64,000 nucleotides of DNA from Gigaspora rosea (Eukaryota; Glomeromycota; Glomeromycetes; Diversisporales; Gigasporaceae). The number at the start of each line of letters is the position of its first letter. The stretch's first letter is position 1. The stretch is taken from the NCBI GenBank assembly GCA_003550325.1, contig QKWP01000809.1, forward strand, positions 14,222-78,221, written 5' to 3'. A model generated the notes under the pieces. The model saw only the letters and a program-made list of their open reading frames with translations. It ran no database searches and was not told the origin of the DNA. The position numbers and the translations under genes were made by a program. Positions 47,327 to 58,215 of this stretch are shown piece by piece.

Positions 47327-49323
47327 ATGAGTACGGATATTGAAGATAATGATTTATATACCTTTGAATTTACACGAATCATTACCGAAATTGAAAATGA
47401 AATTACGATTAATGATCCTACAGATGATGATACAGAAGATGAGTTTGAAGACGAAATTGATGAAGAATCTGAAAGTGAAGCTGACAAATCCGAAAATGAA
47501 ACCACAAATAGCAAGAACAAAAAAAAAAGGGGAGAAGAAACTAACAGTAATCGAGCAAAAAAAAAAAGTATCTCAGTCCTCAAATTTGCTTGACTTACTG
47601 CCGCCACCGTCGTTTCAAAAATTTCAACATACAAAACTGTATCACACTTCTCAAATAAAACTATCTAATAAATTAACCATTAAAGTTACACCACATTCGA
47701 TTTTTCGTTTATTTTTTACTGATTTACAGCTAAATACTATTGTTGAAAATACAAATTACTATGCCGTAGCAAAATCGGCGGGTAAAGGGCGTGAGTGGGT
47801 TTCTTTAACAGTAGAAGAATTGTTGATATGGTTAGCTCTATTAATTTATATGGGCATATTTAAACTGCCAAGTAAAGAAGACTATTGGAAAGCGGATTGG
47901 AAATATCCTCAGCATAACATTACTAAATATATGACATTAGTTCGATTCGAACAAGTTATGCCATTTATTTTAATTAATTTAAATTTTACTTATTAATTTA
48001 TTTTAATTTATTTTTTTTTTAAAAAAAAAAAAATAAAAAGATAAAATGCTATCTTCATATTTTGAAAATAGAAACGAAAACATCACGATTGCCATGGTAT
48101 TCGAAAGTCGAACCTTTAGCCATGCATATTTAGGAAGTTTCAAAGTCGATTTAATTACCAAAATCACAGGTTTCAGTTGATGAAATGATTGCTAGATTTA
48201 AAGGAAGAAGCAGTCATACAGTATGAATTAAAAATAAGCCCACGCTAGAAGGATTTAAAATACTTTCGTTATGTGATTCGGGATATACATACTGCTTTAT
48301 TTTTACCTCCCGTATTGAACCTAATTTAGAAATTAATCCAATTCTGAATGTTAATAAGGTCGGTTCGCAGGTGTATCATCTAATATCTCAACTTCTGAAA
48401 GGCAAGGCGTTCGATATCTACATGGATAATTTTTTTACAAGCATCAATCTGTTTAGTTATATGCGAAAAAATGGGTATGGCGGTTGTGGAACAGTACGGA
48501 GTAATACCTTGAAATTTCCTGCTTTTTTAAAAATTAAAAAATCGAAAAAAATAGAATGGGATACTCTTTCTGGTGCCATTGTAGATGATGTATTAGTTGT
48601 GTTCTGGATGGATAATGGTCCCGTGAATATATTAACAACCATACATGAAATTTCAGGTGAAGAATGTCGAATAGAAAGAGAAAGGCGACGACCACGAACA
48701 ACTAGTACTAATGCTAACAAAGTACGAAGCATGTTCGGTGATTCAAGTAAAAAAATTCTTCCCATACCGGTTGTAATTAATGATTATAACCATCATATGG
48801 GTGGTGTGGATATAGCTGACCAATTAAGGTGCTATTATGGTACTCAAGTACCTGTACGTTGCACTTGGATGCCATTATTTTTTGGCTTCTCAATACTAGT
48901 ATTGTTAATACCTTCCTTGTTTCAAAAGCTCTTAACTTGGGCACAATACGCAAAGATTTAAGAATAAATTTAGCATAGAGTTTAGTCGAAGAATCGTTGG
49001 AAATGAACGAAAAATTACATACGCGAAAAAATAAAGCAAAAATTCAATCAGAATTACATAATCAAAGTTCGGAAAAAAAGTCTGTTTATGTTACAAAAAA
49101 ATTTGACTTATCAATTGCACGATTACAGCCACAAAGCCATTATTCAGAATGGCGTGAAGAGAGAAGTTCATGTATTTGGTGCCGGTTTCAATACATGTTT
49201 AAGCATGGAAGACACGACAAGAATTCACCACAAAGTTATATGTGGTGTACAGTGTGTAACGTTCCTTTATGTATTAATAAGCAACGCCCAGATTGCTTTA
49301 TTAAGTACCATGAACATAAATAA
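47327..49323 (+). pseudogene. piggyBac-type transposase, broken
   Basis: Starts at ATG 47327 with an acidic region (DPTDDDTEDEFEDEIDEESE) and a Lys-rich stretch, then a one-base shift in an A-run near 47560. It continues with RLFFTDLQLNTIVENTNYYA, EELLIWLALLIYMGIFKLPS and YMTLVRFEQV. Then come VSVDEMIARFKGRSSHTV, IYMDNFFTSINLFSYM and HHMGGVDIADQLRCYYG, which hold the three catalytic Asp of the family. The C-terminal Cys-rich domain is CIWCRFQYMFKHGR..CTVCNVPLCINKQRPDCF. Stops and shifts near 48110-48230 and after 48961 break it. It would have cut and pasted the element. Confidence 0.88.
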
Positions 49324-49346
49324 ATTAAATAAATACCATTTTCATG

Positions 49347-49347
49347 N
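49347..49347. other. Single N joining two overlapping contig ends
   Basis: The 1421 bases before it (47926-49346) and after it (49348-50768) are the same sequence apart from a change near 48593/50015 (Asp to Glu codon). This is the pattern of an unmerged contig overlap. Confidence 0.9.
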
Positions 49348-50768
49348 AATATATGACATTAGTTCGATTCGAACAAGTTATGCCATTTATTTTAATTAAT
49401 TTAAATTTTACTTATTAATTTATTTTAATTTATTTTTTTTTTAAAAAAAAAAAAATAAAAAGATAAAATGCTATCTTCATATTTTGAAAATAGAAACGAA
49501 AACATCACGATTGCCATGGTATTCGAAAGTCGAACCTTTAGCCATGCATATTTAGGAAGTTTCAAAGTCGATTTAATTACCAAAATCACAGGTTTCAGTT
49601 GATGAAATGATTGCTAGATTTAAAGGAAGAAGCAGTCATACAGTATGAATTAAAAATAAGCCCACGCTAGAAGGATTTAAAATACTTTCGTTATGTGATT
49701 CGGGATATACATACTGCTTTATTTTTACCTCCCGTATTGAACCTAATTTAGAAATTAATCCAATTCTGAATGTTAATAAGGTCGGTTCGCAGGTGTATCA
49801 TCTAATATCTCAACTTCTGAAAGGCAAGGCGTTCGATATCTACATGGATAATTTTTTTACAAGCATCAATCTGTTTAGTTATATGCGAAAAAATGGGTAT
49901 GGCGGTTGTGGAACAGTACGGAGTAATACCTTGAAATTTCCTGCTTTTTTAAAAATTAAAAAATCGAAAAAAATAGAATGGGATACTCTTTCTGGTGCCA
50001 TTGTAGAGGATGTATTAGTTGTGTTCTGGATGGATAATGGTCCCGTGAATATATTAACAACCATACATGAAATTTCAGGTGAAGAATGTCGAATAGAAAG
50101 AGAAAGGCGACGACCACGAACAACTAGTACTAATGCTAACAAAGTACGAAGCATGTTCGGTGATTCAAGTAAAAAAATTCTTCCCATACCGGTTGTAATT
50201 AATGATTATAACCATCATATGGGTGGTGTGGATATAGCTGACCAATTAAGGTGCTATTATGGTACTCAAGTACCTGTACGTTGCACTTGGATGCCATTAT
50301 TTTTTGGCTTCTCAATACTAGTATTGTTAATACCTTCCTTGTTTCAAAAGCTCTTAACTTGGGCACAATACGCAAAGATTTAAGAATAAATTTAGCATAG
50401 AGTTTAGTCGAAGAATCGTTGGAAATGAACGAAAAATTACATACGCGAAAAAATAAAGCAAAAATTCAATCAGAATTACATAATCAAAGTTCGGAAAAAA
50501 AGTCTGTTTATGTTACAAAAAAATTTGACTTATCAATTGCACGATTACAGCCACAAAGCCATTATTCAGAATGGCGTGAAGAGAGAAGTTCATGTATTTG
50601 GTGCCGGTTTCAATACATGTTTAAGCATGGAAGACACGACAAGAATTCACCACAAAGTTATATGTGGTGTACAGTGTGTAACGTTCCTTTATGTATTAAT
50701 AAGCAACGCCCAGATTGCTTTATTAAGTACCATGAACATAAATAAATTAAATAAATACCATTTTCATG
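49348..50768 (+). repeat. Second copy of the piggyBac transposase segment, probably an assembly artefact
   Basis: Offset of exactly 1422 from the first copy throughout. It repeats the VSVDE, MDNFFTS, GGVDIADQ and Cys-rich parts (frames 49793-50383 and 50419-50745). The true locus most likely has one copy. Confidence 0.85.
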
Positions 50769-51637
50769 CTTATTTATGACATATTATATCATTTATGTTA
50801 TTATTTTTTGTATATTTGTAGTACACGTGATTATCAGAAAATTTCAGGGCAGATCTGCCCTGAATTTCAAACGGTTTAAGAGATAATACATCGTTAGATT
50901 AAACTACTGATTTCATTGTTTGATAGATTTAAATTAAATTCTTAGCTTGATCACCGTATTAATTATTTGAATCATTGATACGTTTAAACCTTATATTGAT
51001 ACATATTCCACTTAATACATTAATACCTCCTCTAACTAACTACATACCCCACTCTCGATCACATAACATCACCCCACCTCATATATATATTTCTTACTCA
51101 ATTCCTTTTACGCCAAAGTATTTCGCTCTCCCTTAGAAATCTCTATCATTAATTCTTGCCGATATCCCTACCTTCCATAACTAAAATCCAGTTTACTATC
51201 TTGAGTCTATATTGGCGGTTGTCTGACGCTCTCCCATCCGATAGTAACACCGGAATCGACGAAAATAAATGTGTGCATACGACATAAATTTGATCACGTG
51301 ACATGACATGAGAAAGAAGAAAAAAGAAAAAAGCCAATGAAACCTTATAATGAAATAACATTCTTTTGAAACAATTTAAGATTTAGTGTATCCAAGATCA
51401 TTATCGATTTATCAAGGTTTATCAATTGTTAAAGGTTTGTCAAGGTTTTGTCAATTCGTCATATGTTTCGTCAATTCGTCATAGGATTCGTCAATTCGTC
51501 ATATATTTCATCAATTCGTCTTAGGTTTCATCAATCGTCGGGGTTTCGTCAATTGTCAAGGTTTCGTTATGACGAAACCATGACGAAACCATTTCGTCAT
51601 CGCAAAAAACATTTCGTCAGGCATCTTTAACTACAAC

Positions 51638-52552
51638 CCGTACTACTTTTCTTATATGGAAATATGTGTTTTTCACATTTCATTTGATTTCTTTATTTGC
51701 GTTAATTGTCTCCGTTTAATTTACAGTATTTGATTTTTATTATTTATTTCACTGATTTTAGCTTGTAATTAATGAAAATTTGTCGATTGGAATATTTAAG
51801 TAAACTTTCATTTAACTACTTATGCGCGTGAATTTAATTTAACCTAAAAGATAATAAAGATTATTTGTTATCGCAATTAAAGTGAAAATTAAGAATATCA
51901 ATTGAAAAATATATCTTATTATAATTAATATCACAAGCTACTGTAAACAAAACTTACAACTTACTATCTCGATGATCATAATATGCGATAAGGTTGAGTT
52001 AGTTTGCATTATCATGGTTTCTACCATATGTAGGGGTCTGCAAATGCTCATGCCAGATATATTGGCACCAGGCCAAGCACCAGTGCCTCATGCAGCATCC
52101 GTGCATTTAGGCACAAAGATGCTAAGAACTATTAAAGCTTCATGACAAATTAGTCTAATTTTACAATTTTACTGTATAAATATTAAATTTTCTGTTTGCA
52201 CATAACATTTTGTACCCGGTACTTTATGCTCAGCATTTTGTTTGTGCCAGGCATTCTGTGCCTGGCACTTTGCACCTGATATTTTGTGCCTGGAATTAGT
52301 ACCTGGCAAAAAGTGTCTATAATATATATATTATGCATCATTTTTAATTTATTTTACTTATGAATTGACATATATCTTTCAGCTTTCATAGATGAAAAAT
52401 TATTTTTAATGCAGATCATTGATTTAATGTAATAATGTATTTAAATATCACTTTTAGTGTTCAGTCTTTCTTTTTTTTTTTTTACATACGTAAATAAATC
52501 AAATAAAGCATTATATTTCAATAAGTAATCGAGTTAAATAAAAATCCAAATA
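51638..52552. other. Non-coding DNA with a TGCCTGGCA-rich patch
   Basis: 52040-52320 contains repeated GTGCC(A/T)GGCA-type words (for example GTGCCAGGCATTCTGTGCCT). No ORF. The rest is AT-rich. Confidence 0.5.
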
Positions 52553-52919
52553 CCGTAAAATTCGGACATGTGTACCCCTGGTACTTCCATATCTCAAATA
52601 TGTACCCGGGGTACTTCTATACGGGGGGTATACCGTATTAATAGGGGTACATAAGTCGGGTTATTGTTGATTGAACATCTATCGATATTAAGATAATTCA
52701 TATGCGCCAAGAAACCCTACCAGTAATAATCAGGTAAATTAGGTTTCTATAATGGTATCCATGTGATTGATGATATAAGATACCTCTAAAGTTGGAAATT
52801 CACATATAAATCGCTTTTTTTTTAAAAAAAAAAAAATGTTTTGCTTAATCGTATTATTTTTTTTTAATCATTCTTTCAACCAACGTTTTATTCTTCCAAT
52901 TGTCCCTTAAACCATTATA

Positions 52920-53095
52920 TTCAAAGATAACCCAATTACCTTGAGCAGGACATCGGCTCTAGGGTTTAACCTAACGGCTCGGTAATTGGGATTAAATTTT
53001 TTTTTTCCTTTAAATTCGTTGTCTTGGATTTTTTTTTCTCTAATGGCTCGGTAATTTGGTTTAGACTTTTTTTTATCAAACTTTTACACAAATAT
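52920..53095. repeat. Short direct repeat upstream of the pogo transposase
   Basis: CTAACGGCTCGGTAATTGGG near 52971 recurs as CTAATGGCTCGGTAATTTGG near 53041, each followed by a T-run. It lies in the transposon 5' region; function unknown. Confidence 0.5.
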
Positions 53096-53162
53096 ATTGT
53101 GCAACATTCTCCCTATAATTTCCCTATATAAGTACACGAGTTCCTATCAATGCGTTAAAAAA

Positions 53163-54588
53163 ATGTCTCCGCGAAGTAAAGTATTACAAAAAAGACTCGC
53201 AATATTCGTGTCAAAACTCGTTGTAGCTGGAGTGTTCGTGAAAAACTCATGGTCGTTCATTATTTTGAACGTGTTCAAAATGTAGCAGCAACCGCAAGAA
53301 AGTTTGATATCGAACGTAAGCAAGTTCGTGACTGGCGAAGCAAGAAGCAAGAACTTTTAAATTCCGTGCCCTATCTTCTGACACTTAATCGTGGTCGACC
53401 AGCTATGTATCCACTTTTAGAAGAAAGGCTAGTTGAATGGATTGAAGAGATTCGTAAAAAACAGATGGCTATTACCCGAAACATAGTTGTTACAAGGGCC
53501 AAAGCATTAGTTAAAACCAAGAAAATAAAGGATTCATATCCTAATATTAATAATTTTAGGTTTTCTAGTAGTTGGTTGAATGGATTTTTGTTTCGTAATG
53601 ATCTATCAAATCATCAGCACACAACAATTTCAAAGCATCTTCCTAAAGATCTTATCGAGCAACAAAGTCAATTTCTGAGTCTTGTTTTGTTCAAACGTCG
53701 TCAATACAACTATGATATCCAACACATTGGAAATATGGATAAAATGTCCTTATCATTTGACATGCCTTACCCTGTAACTCTTGAAAAACGTGGGGCCAAA
53801 ACTGTTAGCATTCGAACAACCGGTCACGAAAAAACATCTTTTACTGTAATTCTGGGATGCCTTGCGGATGGAAGAAAGCTTCCTGCAGTGTGTATTTTAA
53901 GTTAAAAAATATTCCTCGTGAAACCTTTCCTGAAGATGTTATTATTCGCGTAAATGAAAAAGGATGGTGCAATGAAAACGAGATGCACTATTGGATAAAT
54001 AATGTGTGGACTGAGCGTAGTGAATTAAAAAACCCACAATCTCTTCTTATTTTAGATTCGTTTAGAGGTCATCTGGTAGATTCCATTAAGCATGAATTCC
54101 AAGAAAACAATACTCATCTTGCGGTTATTCCAGCTGGACTAACGAGTAAACTGCAACCTCTTGATGTTGCGATTAATAAACCCTTTAAAGAAAAGGTACA
54201 GTATATTAAAATGGTTTTTTATTTTTTTTTATTTTGAAGAATACTGTATTAACGAATTTTTATACTATAGGTGCGCTTTCGTTACAATCAATGGATGATT
54301 AATAATTCTCATACATTTACGCCTGCTGGACACATTCGAAAGCCATCATATTCCACTTTGGCTCAATGGGTAGGAGAATCGTGGAATGAAGTTGACCCTC
54401 GTATAATTAGAAGAGCCTTTAAATGCTGCGGTATTTCAGTAGAAATGGATGGGTCCGAAGACGATTTGGTGTTTAATTACGAAATTTTGGGTGAGGATTC
54501 AGTCGATACGAATGAAGAAGAAGCGTTGAATTTCGATGATAATAATGATGAATATGAAGAAATTAGGGTCGATAATGATTGGGAATAA
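53163..54588 (+). pseudogene. pogo-like DDE transposase, nearly intact
   Basis: About 450 residues. ATG at 53163 (MSPRSKVLQK), a shift in the A-run near 53190, then an HTH (NVAATARKFDIERKQVRDW) and a CENP-B-like DNA-binding half (RGRPAMYPLLEERLVEWIEE). The DDE_1 nuclease follows, with Asp at NMDKMSLSF, Asp at LLILDSFRGHL and Asp at KLQPLDVAINKPFKEK. A second shift, one T short in a T-run near 53897, splits the catalytic domain. An intron at 54196-54270 (75 bp, GT-AG) precedes the last exon, which ends in an acidic tail. Only two single-base faults, both in homopolymers, separate it from an open frame, so they could be sequencing errors. Confidence 0.9.
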
Positions 54589-54949
54589 TGGTCGAATTCT
54601 ATAATTTTTTTTCTTTCAAATAAAGCTGATTCATTGCTATGTAAAAGTTTGCTTATATCAAATGAATCGTGTACGTTTTGCTAATATTTGATATGAAAAA
54701 ATGTGTATCGTATTAATAATATCATGTCCGCAGTCAAATATATTAAAAATTAAACTAGAGTTTGTTATATTAAATGCGTGACTAATTGCAATTCAAATTG
54801 AAAAACCGGTTTTTCATAACTTTGAAATTGTGTATGACGATCGCACTATTAGGAGTATATTTAATACCCGGGTATAAGTCACCGTCGGGCCTCTCAAACT
54901 GACAAGGGGTACACCGCACAGGGGGGTACCATGTCCGAATTTTACGGTA

Positions 54950-55104
54950 AGTAATCAAGTTGTATAGATCAAATATTTATAGATCTAATAAGTGATCGAG
55001 TTAGACAAATAAAATGAATAGAGCTTCGGATTAAGGATCAAATACTTGATTCTAGATAAAATAAATGATGTATTTACTTCAAAATATTGTATCTATAAAT
55101 CCTA
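54950..55104. other. Short spacer between transposons
   Basis: No gene. Confidence 0.6.
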
Positions 55105-56453
55105 CTGTATTGACGCGAAATAACACACTCCTGCGCGTTAATTTGAGTATACAGTCATAGGACATGTCACACTTGCTGATATATAAGTGTTAGTTTATAA
55201 TAAAAATTATAATAAAAACATATAAATTTACTATAAACTTTAAGCCTCACATTATTTTCAACTTACATATTAACTTTTTTCAAATTTTGGGATTAAGCAT
55301 ATTGAAGATAGTAGATTAAGGTTACTTAGAACACTTTTTTTAAAATTTTGCAAATTTTGCATATTTCTTAAAAAAATTTTTTAAAAAGAGAAAGATTTCT
55401 AGTTTTAAAAGTGTTATTATATGTAATATTTTATGCTAAACAAAGTTTACTTAGACGACAAAATAGGTTGTCTTAGTAAAAAAAAATAAGTTAGCTATAT
55501 GCTAAAGTTAAAAATTTTTGGTTTGTAATATAAACCCTTCTTTTGTCAAGATAACCTGCTTTGGGTTTCTAAGTAAACCTGTTCAGCATGTAATTCAACT
55601 TGTATGAGGTCAAAAACGCATTTTCTCAACCCTTTACTAAGTGAAAAATAGTGTTAAGTTAGAAAAAATTTTTCAAAAGAAAAATTTTTTTCTAACTTTA
55701 ATCCCATTATTCATTTAGTAAAAGATTCGAGAAAACGCGGTTTAACCTCATTACAAGTTGAATTACATGCTGAACAAGTTTACTTAGAAACCCAAAGCAG
55801 GTTATCTTGACAAAAAAGGGTTTATATTACAAACCAAAAATTTTTAACTTTAGCATGTAGCTAACTTATTTTTTTACTAAGACAACCTATTTTGTCGTCT
55901 AAGTAAACTTCGTTCAGCATAAAATTCTACATATAATACACTTTTAAAACTAGAAATCTTTTTCTTTTAAAAAAATTTTTTAAGAAAATATGCAAAATTT
56001 GCAAAATTTTAAAAAAGTTTAGAAGTAACCTTAATCTACTATCTTCAATATGCTTAATCCCAAAATAGAAAAAAGTTAATATGTAAGTTGAAAATAATGT
56101 GAGGCTTAAAGTTTATAGCAAATTTATATGTTTTTATTATATAATTTTTATTATAATTTATCACCCAGCGTGACATGTCCTATGACTGATATGCACGTTA
56201 TTTCGAGAACGCGTTATTTTGAAAACAAATATAAATTTTATGCATCTTCTTAATAAAAAATCCTAACAAAAAGATGCTACGAAAGTAGGTTTACTTAGTA
56301 CTAACTCTACTTTCGGAGCATTTATTTTATTAATATGGGGCGCGCGTTATTTTGGGACGCGCATGGGCATTATTTTGAAGCCATATATATGTTATTTTTT
56401 GGGGACGCGATTTTCGAATTAACGCCAATGCCTGCTATTTCGCGACAATACGG
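55105..56453. mobile_element. MITE of pogo/mariner type with a large palindrome inside
   Basis: Left end CTGTATTGACGCGAAATAAC and right end, inverted, CCGTATTGTCGCGAAATAGC; both go on to GCG(C)GTTAATT. The left is preceded by TA, the right followed by TG, a decayed TA. The same GCGTTAATTCGCGAAAATAC end appears again at 57361-57382 next to TA, a second partial copy. Confidence 0.7.
55153..56193. mobile_element. 1.04-kb fold-back palindrome
   Basis: CAGTCATAGGACATGTCAC at 55153 faces its inverse ending at 56193. The arms match closely all the way to a centre near 55672 (AGAAAAAATTTTTC..). Shared blocks include GGTTACTT then TAGTAGATTAAGG-type words, GTTTACTTAGACGACAAAAT, and AACCTGCTTTGGGTTTCTAA. 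No ORF. RNA from either strand would form a 500-bp hairpin. Confidence 0.85.
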
Positions 56454-57490
56454 TGTTTTTTTTAAGGCATATACCATAATTGCTTAATGGTAGATATTAT
56501 CAAAAGGTCAATTTACTAACTGGAACTTCTATTTACAGTAATTTTCTGATTCAGAATTTTTAAGATAGAAAATGGGACCCTTTAAATTTACACTTATTTG
56601 CGAAGTAAGTTAATTATGAAAATACCCCAACAGTGTTGACATTTGGACTATGTCCAACGAAAATTTTATTTGGACTTGGACAAATATGGACATGGACCAA
56701 TCCAAAAAGTTTTCATGTTTATATATTTCATTGCTGAAAGTTTCGGAGTACGTCGTAGTTCCTTATTGATTTTAGCACACTTTTTGCTTATTATATTCGA
56801 AATATTTCGGAAGTGTTAGATTATTCGTCTGATTTGGACTAGGTACTTTATGACCAGTGTTTTAAGATTCAAACTTAACATTATGCTCTCAAAAAAGCTT
56901 AATTTAATTATCAGTGTTCTCAAAAATTTTATAACAATTGTAATTAAACGCACCTATGGTGTTTTACACCTATCATATTGTTTTTATTTTTTTTTAGATA
57001 TTCTAAGTTTTGTTAAAAAATTTTCATGTTAGGGTTAGTATTTAGGTTAGGGTAGAGCTTGAGAAAGGTTTTTGAGGTCATAGACATTTTCAACTAATAC
57101 ACCCCTCGTTAAATTTTTGTGATAGTGTATACATAGGGGTGTAAAACACCTTGGGTGTATTTTAATAAAAGTCATTTCATAATGTTCATTATTAAGTTAT
57201 AGTGAACATTAATTTTTTAATAATGCTCACAATTTTAGTTAAGCATTTTTACAGGTTAAATCTTTATATGATATAAAAATAATAATTTACAGGTGTGTAA
57301 TTTCGTATTTTGGCCTAAATTACGCTAAATTCGGGCCAAATTTCGAAATAACGCCCCTGCGCGTTAATTCGCGAAAATACTGTATTATTTTCTAGATACT
57401 TTAAAATCTAATCTAAAAAAAAAAAAAAATCTATTTTAAAATATTCGCGCGAGACAAGGGCGCATTTGTTGCTTTATTTAAACTCCAAGT
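56454..57490. other. Cluster of partial small transposon ends
   Basis: 56632: CAGTGTTGACATTTGGAC, a left end like the 17612 hAT MITE. 56857: CAGTGTTTTAAGATTCAAAC, like the end of the 62896 element. 56950-57159: inverted GCACCTATGGTGTTTTACAC / GGGTGTAAAACACCTTGGGTGT, about 210 bp. 57290-57382: the right end of a 55105-type element. The open frame 56850-57032 lies across these and is not a gene. Confidence 0.6.
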
Positions 57491-58215
57491 TAATGTATAG
57501 AATATCCAAAGTTCATTAGTAATAATGGTAAACTTCCAAAAATGGCATCTAATTCATTATTAATATTAGCACATGGTGCACTTCAAGTAGAAGTGAAATT
57601 AATCCATTGTTGTTCAATTATATCAAATCGGTTAACGAACGATTGATTATAAGGACTACCACCAAAAATAATCCATTGTTGTTCAATTGATTAACGAACG
57701 ATTGATTATTAGAACTACCACCAAAAATAATCCATTGTTGTTCAATTATATCAAATTGATTAACGAACGATTGATTATAAGGACTACCACCAAAAATAAA
57801 AATTTGACTACGGTACTATTTTTTCTACCAATACATACTATATATGTTCTTTCCAAGGACCACCAGAATAAGTAAGATCAACCCATAGTATTGAGTCATT
57901 ATCAGTTGTTGTAAATGGTTTAAAAACGTCCAAATAAAAGAATTCATTCGTAGTGTTAATAGAACCATTATTAATTAAGTATCACCACAATAAAATAGAT
58001 TTCCATCTATAAGGACTGTGGAATGAAAATATCTTTCATTTGAAATAAAAGCAGCAAATGTAAAAATAAAATCTGAGAAAAACTCGAGTATAAAATCAAA
58101 AGTATATTACTCATATAATGTTGGTATTGTGCTATCTGAATAGTTCTTAATCTCTGCGCATCGACCAATTTGGGTTGAGCCCAAAATCAGCAAATTAAAA
58201 ATAAGATTAATAAAC
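57490..58215 (-). pseudogene. Kelch-repeat protein remnant
   Basis: Minus-strand frames read NERYFHSTVLIDGNLFYCGD, then INNGSINTTNEFFYLDVFK, PFTTTDNDSILWVDLTYSGG and PWKEH. After shifts comes FGGSPYNQSFVNQFDIIEQQ, with WINFTST and SAPCANINNELDA. The pattern of a hydrophobic strand, GG, an N..D turn and a W is the Kelch blade, and the wording closely fits the secreted/transmembrane Kelch families of Rhizophagus-type fungi. Several stops and frameshifts and an internal expansion of one blade show it is dead. Upstream (58130-58210) a hydrophobic stretch may be the old signal peptide. Confidence 0.65.
57603..57799. repeat. Tandem expansion inside the Kelch remnant
   Basis: Three copies of about 68-78 bp: ATCCATTGTTGTTCAATTAT then TTAACGAACGATTGATTATAAGGACTACCACCAAAAATA-type sequence. 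The middle unit lacks about 10 bases, which shifts the frame. In the coding sense each unit is one Kelch strand set (FGGS..NQSFVNQ). Confidence 0.8.

Larger units (their letters stand above)
47028..50882 (+). mobile_element. piggyBac-like DNA transposon (length inflated by a false duplication)
   Basis: Left end CCCTTAAACCGTTTC..GCAAATCTGCCCTGAAAT; right end ATTTCAGGGCAGATCTGCCC then TGAATTTCAAACGGTTTAAG, its inverse with the last GGG decayed. The transposase lies inside. Flanks are AT-rich, but a TTAA duplication is not intact. Confidence 0.75.
45850..51249 (+). mobile_element. LTR unit interrupted by a piggyBac element, CCGG target duplication
   Basis: Begins TGTTACCCCTGC and ends TCTCCCATCCGATAGTAACA, flanked by CCGG on both sides (45846-45849, 51250-51253). 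The right end resembles the solo LTR end at 38255. No internal retrotransposon genes are seen, so it is probably a solo LTR. Without the piggyBac insertion it would be about 1.1-1.5 kb. It lies wholly inside the hAT-like element. Confidence 0.65.
45102..51629. mobile_element. hAT-like element with long repeat-filled inverted ends and perfect 8-bp target duplication
   Basis: Both ends read TAAAGATGCCTGACGAA inward and are flanked by the identical 8-mer ACTACAAC (45094-45101 and 51630-51637). The inverted arms, about 190-250 bp, are filled with tandem GACGAAACCTATGACGAATT units (45120-45290; inverse at 51410-51600). TAAAG fits the hAT end consensus, and 8 bp is the hAT duplication length. No hAT transposase is present. 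Removing the LTR unit inside (45850-51249) leaves about 1.1 kb, a typical non-autonomous size. Confidence 0.85.
52553..54947 (+). mobile_element. pogo-type (Tc1/mariner superfamily) transposon, 2395 bp
   Basis: Perfect 18-bp ends CCGTAAAATTCGGACATG, inverse at the right, flanked by TA (52551-52552, 54948-54949). Subterminal GTACCCC/GGGGTAC words recur at both ends, possible transposase-binding repeats. The element is full length and carries one transposase gene, damaged by two one-base shifts. Confidence 0.92.
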
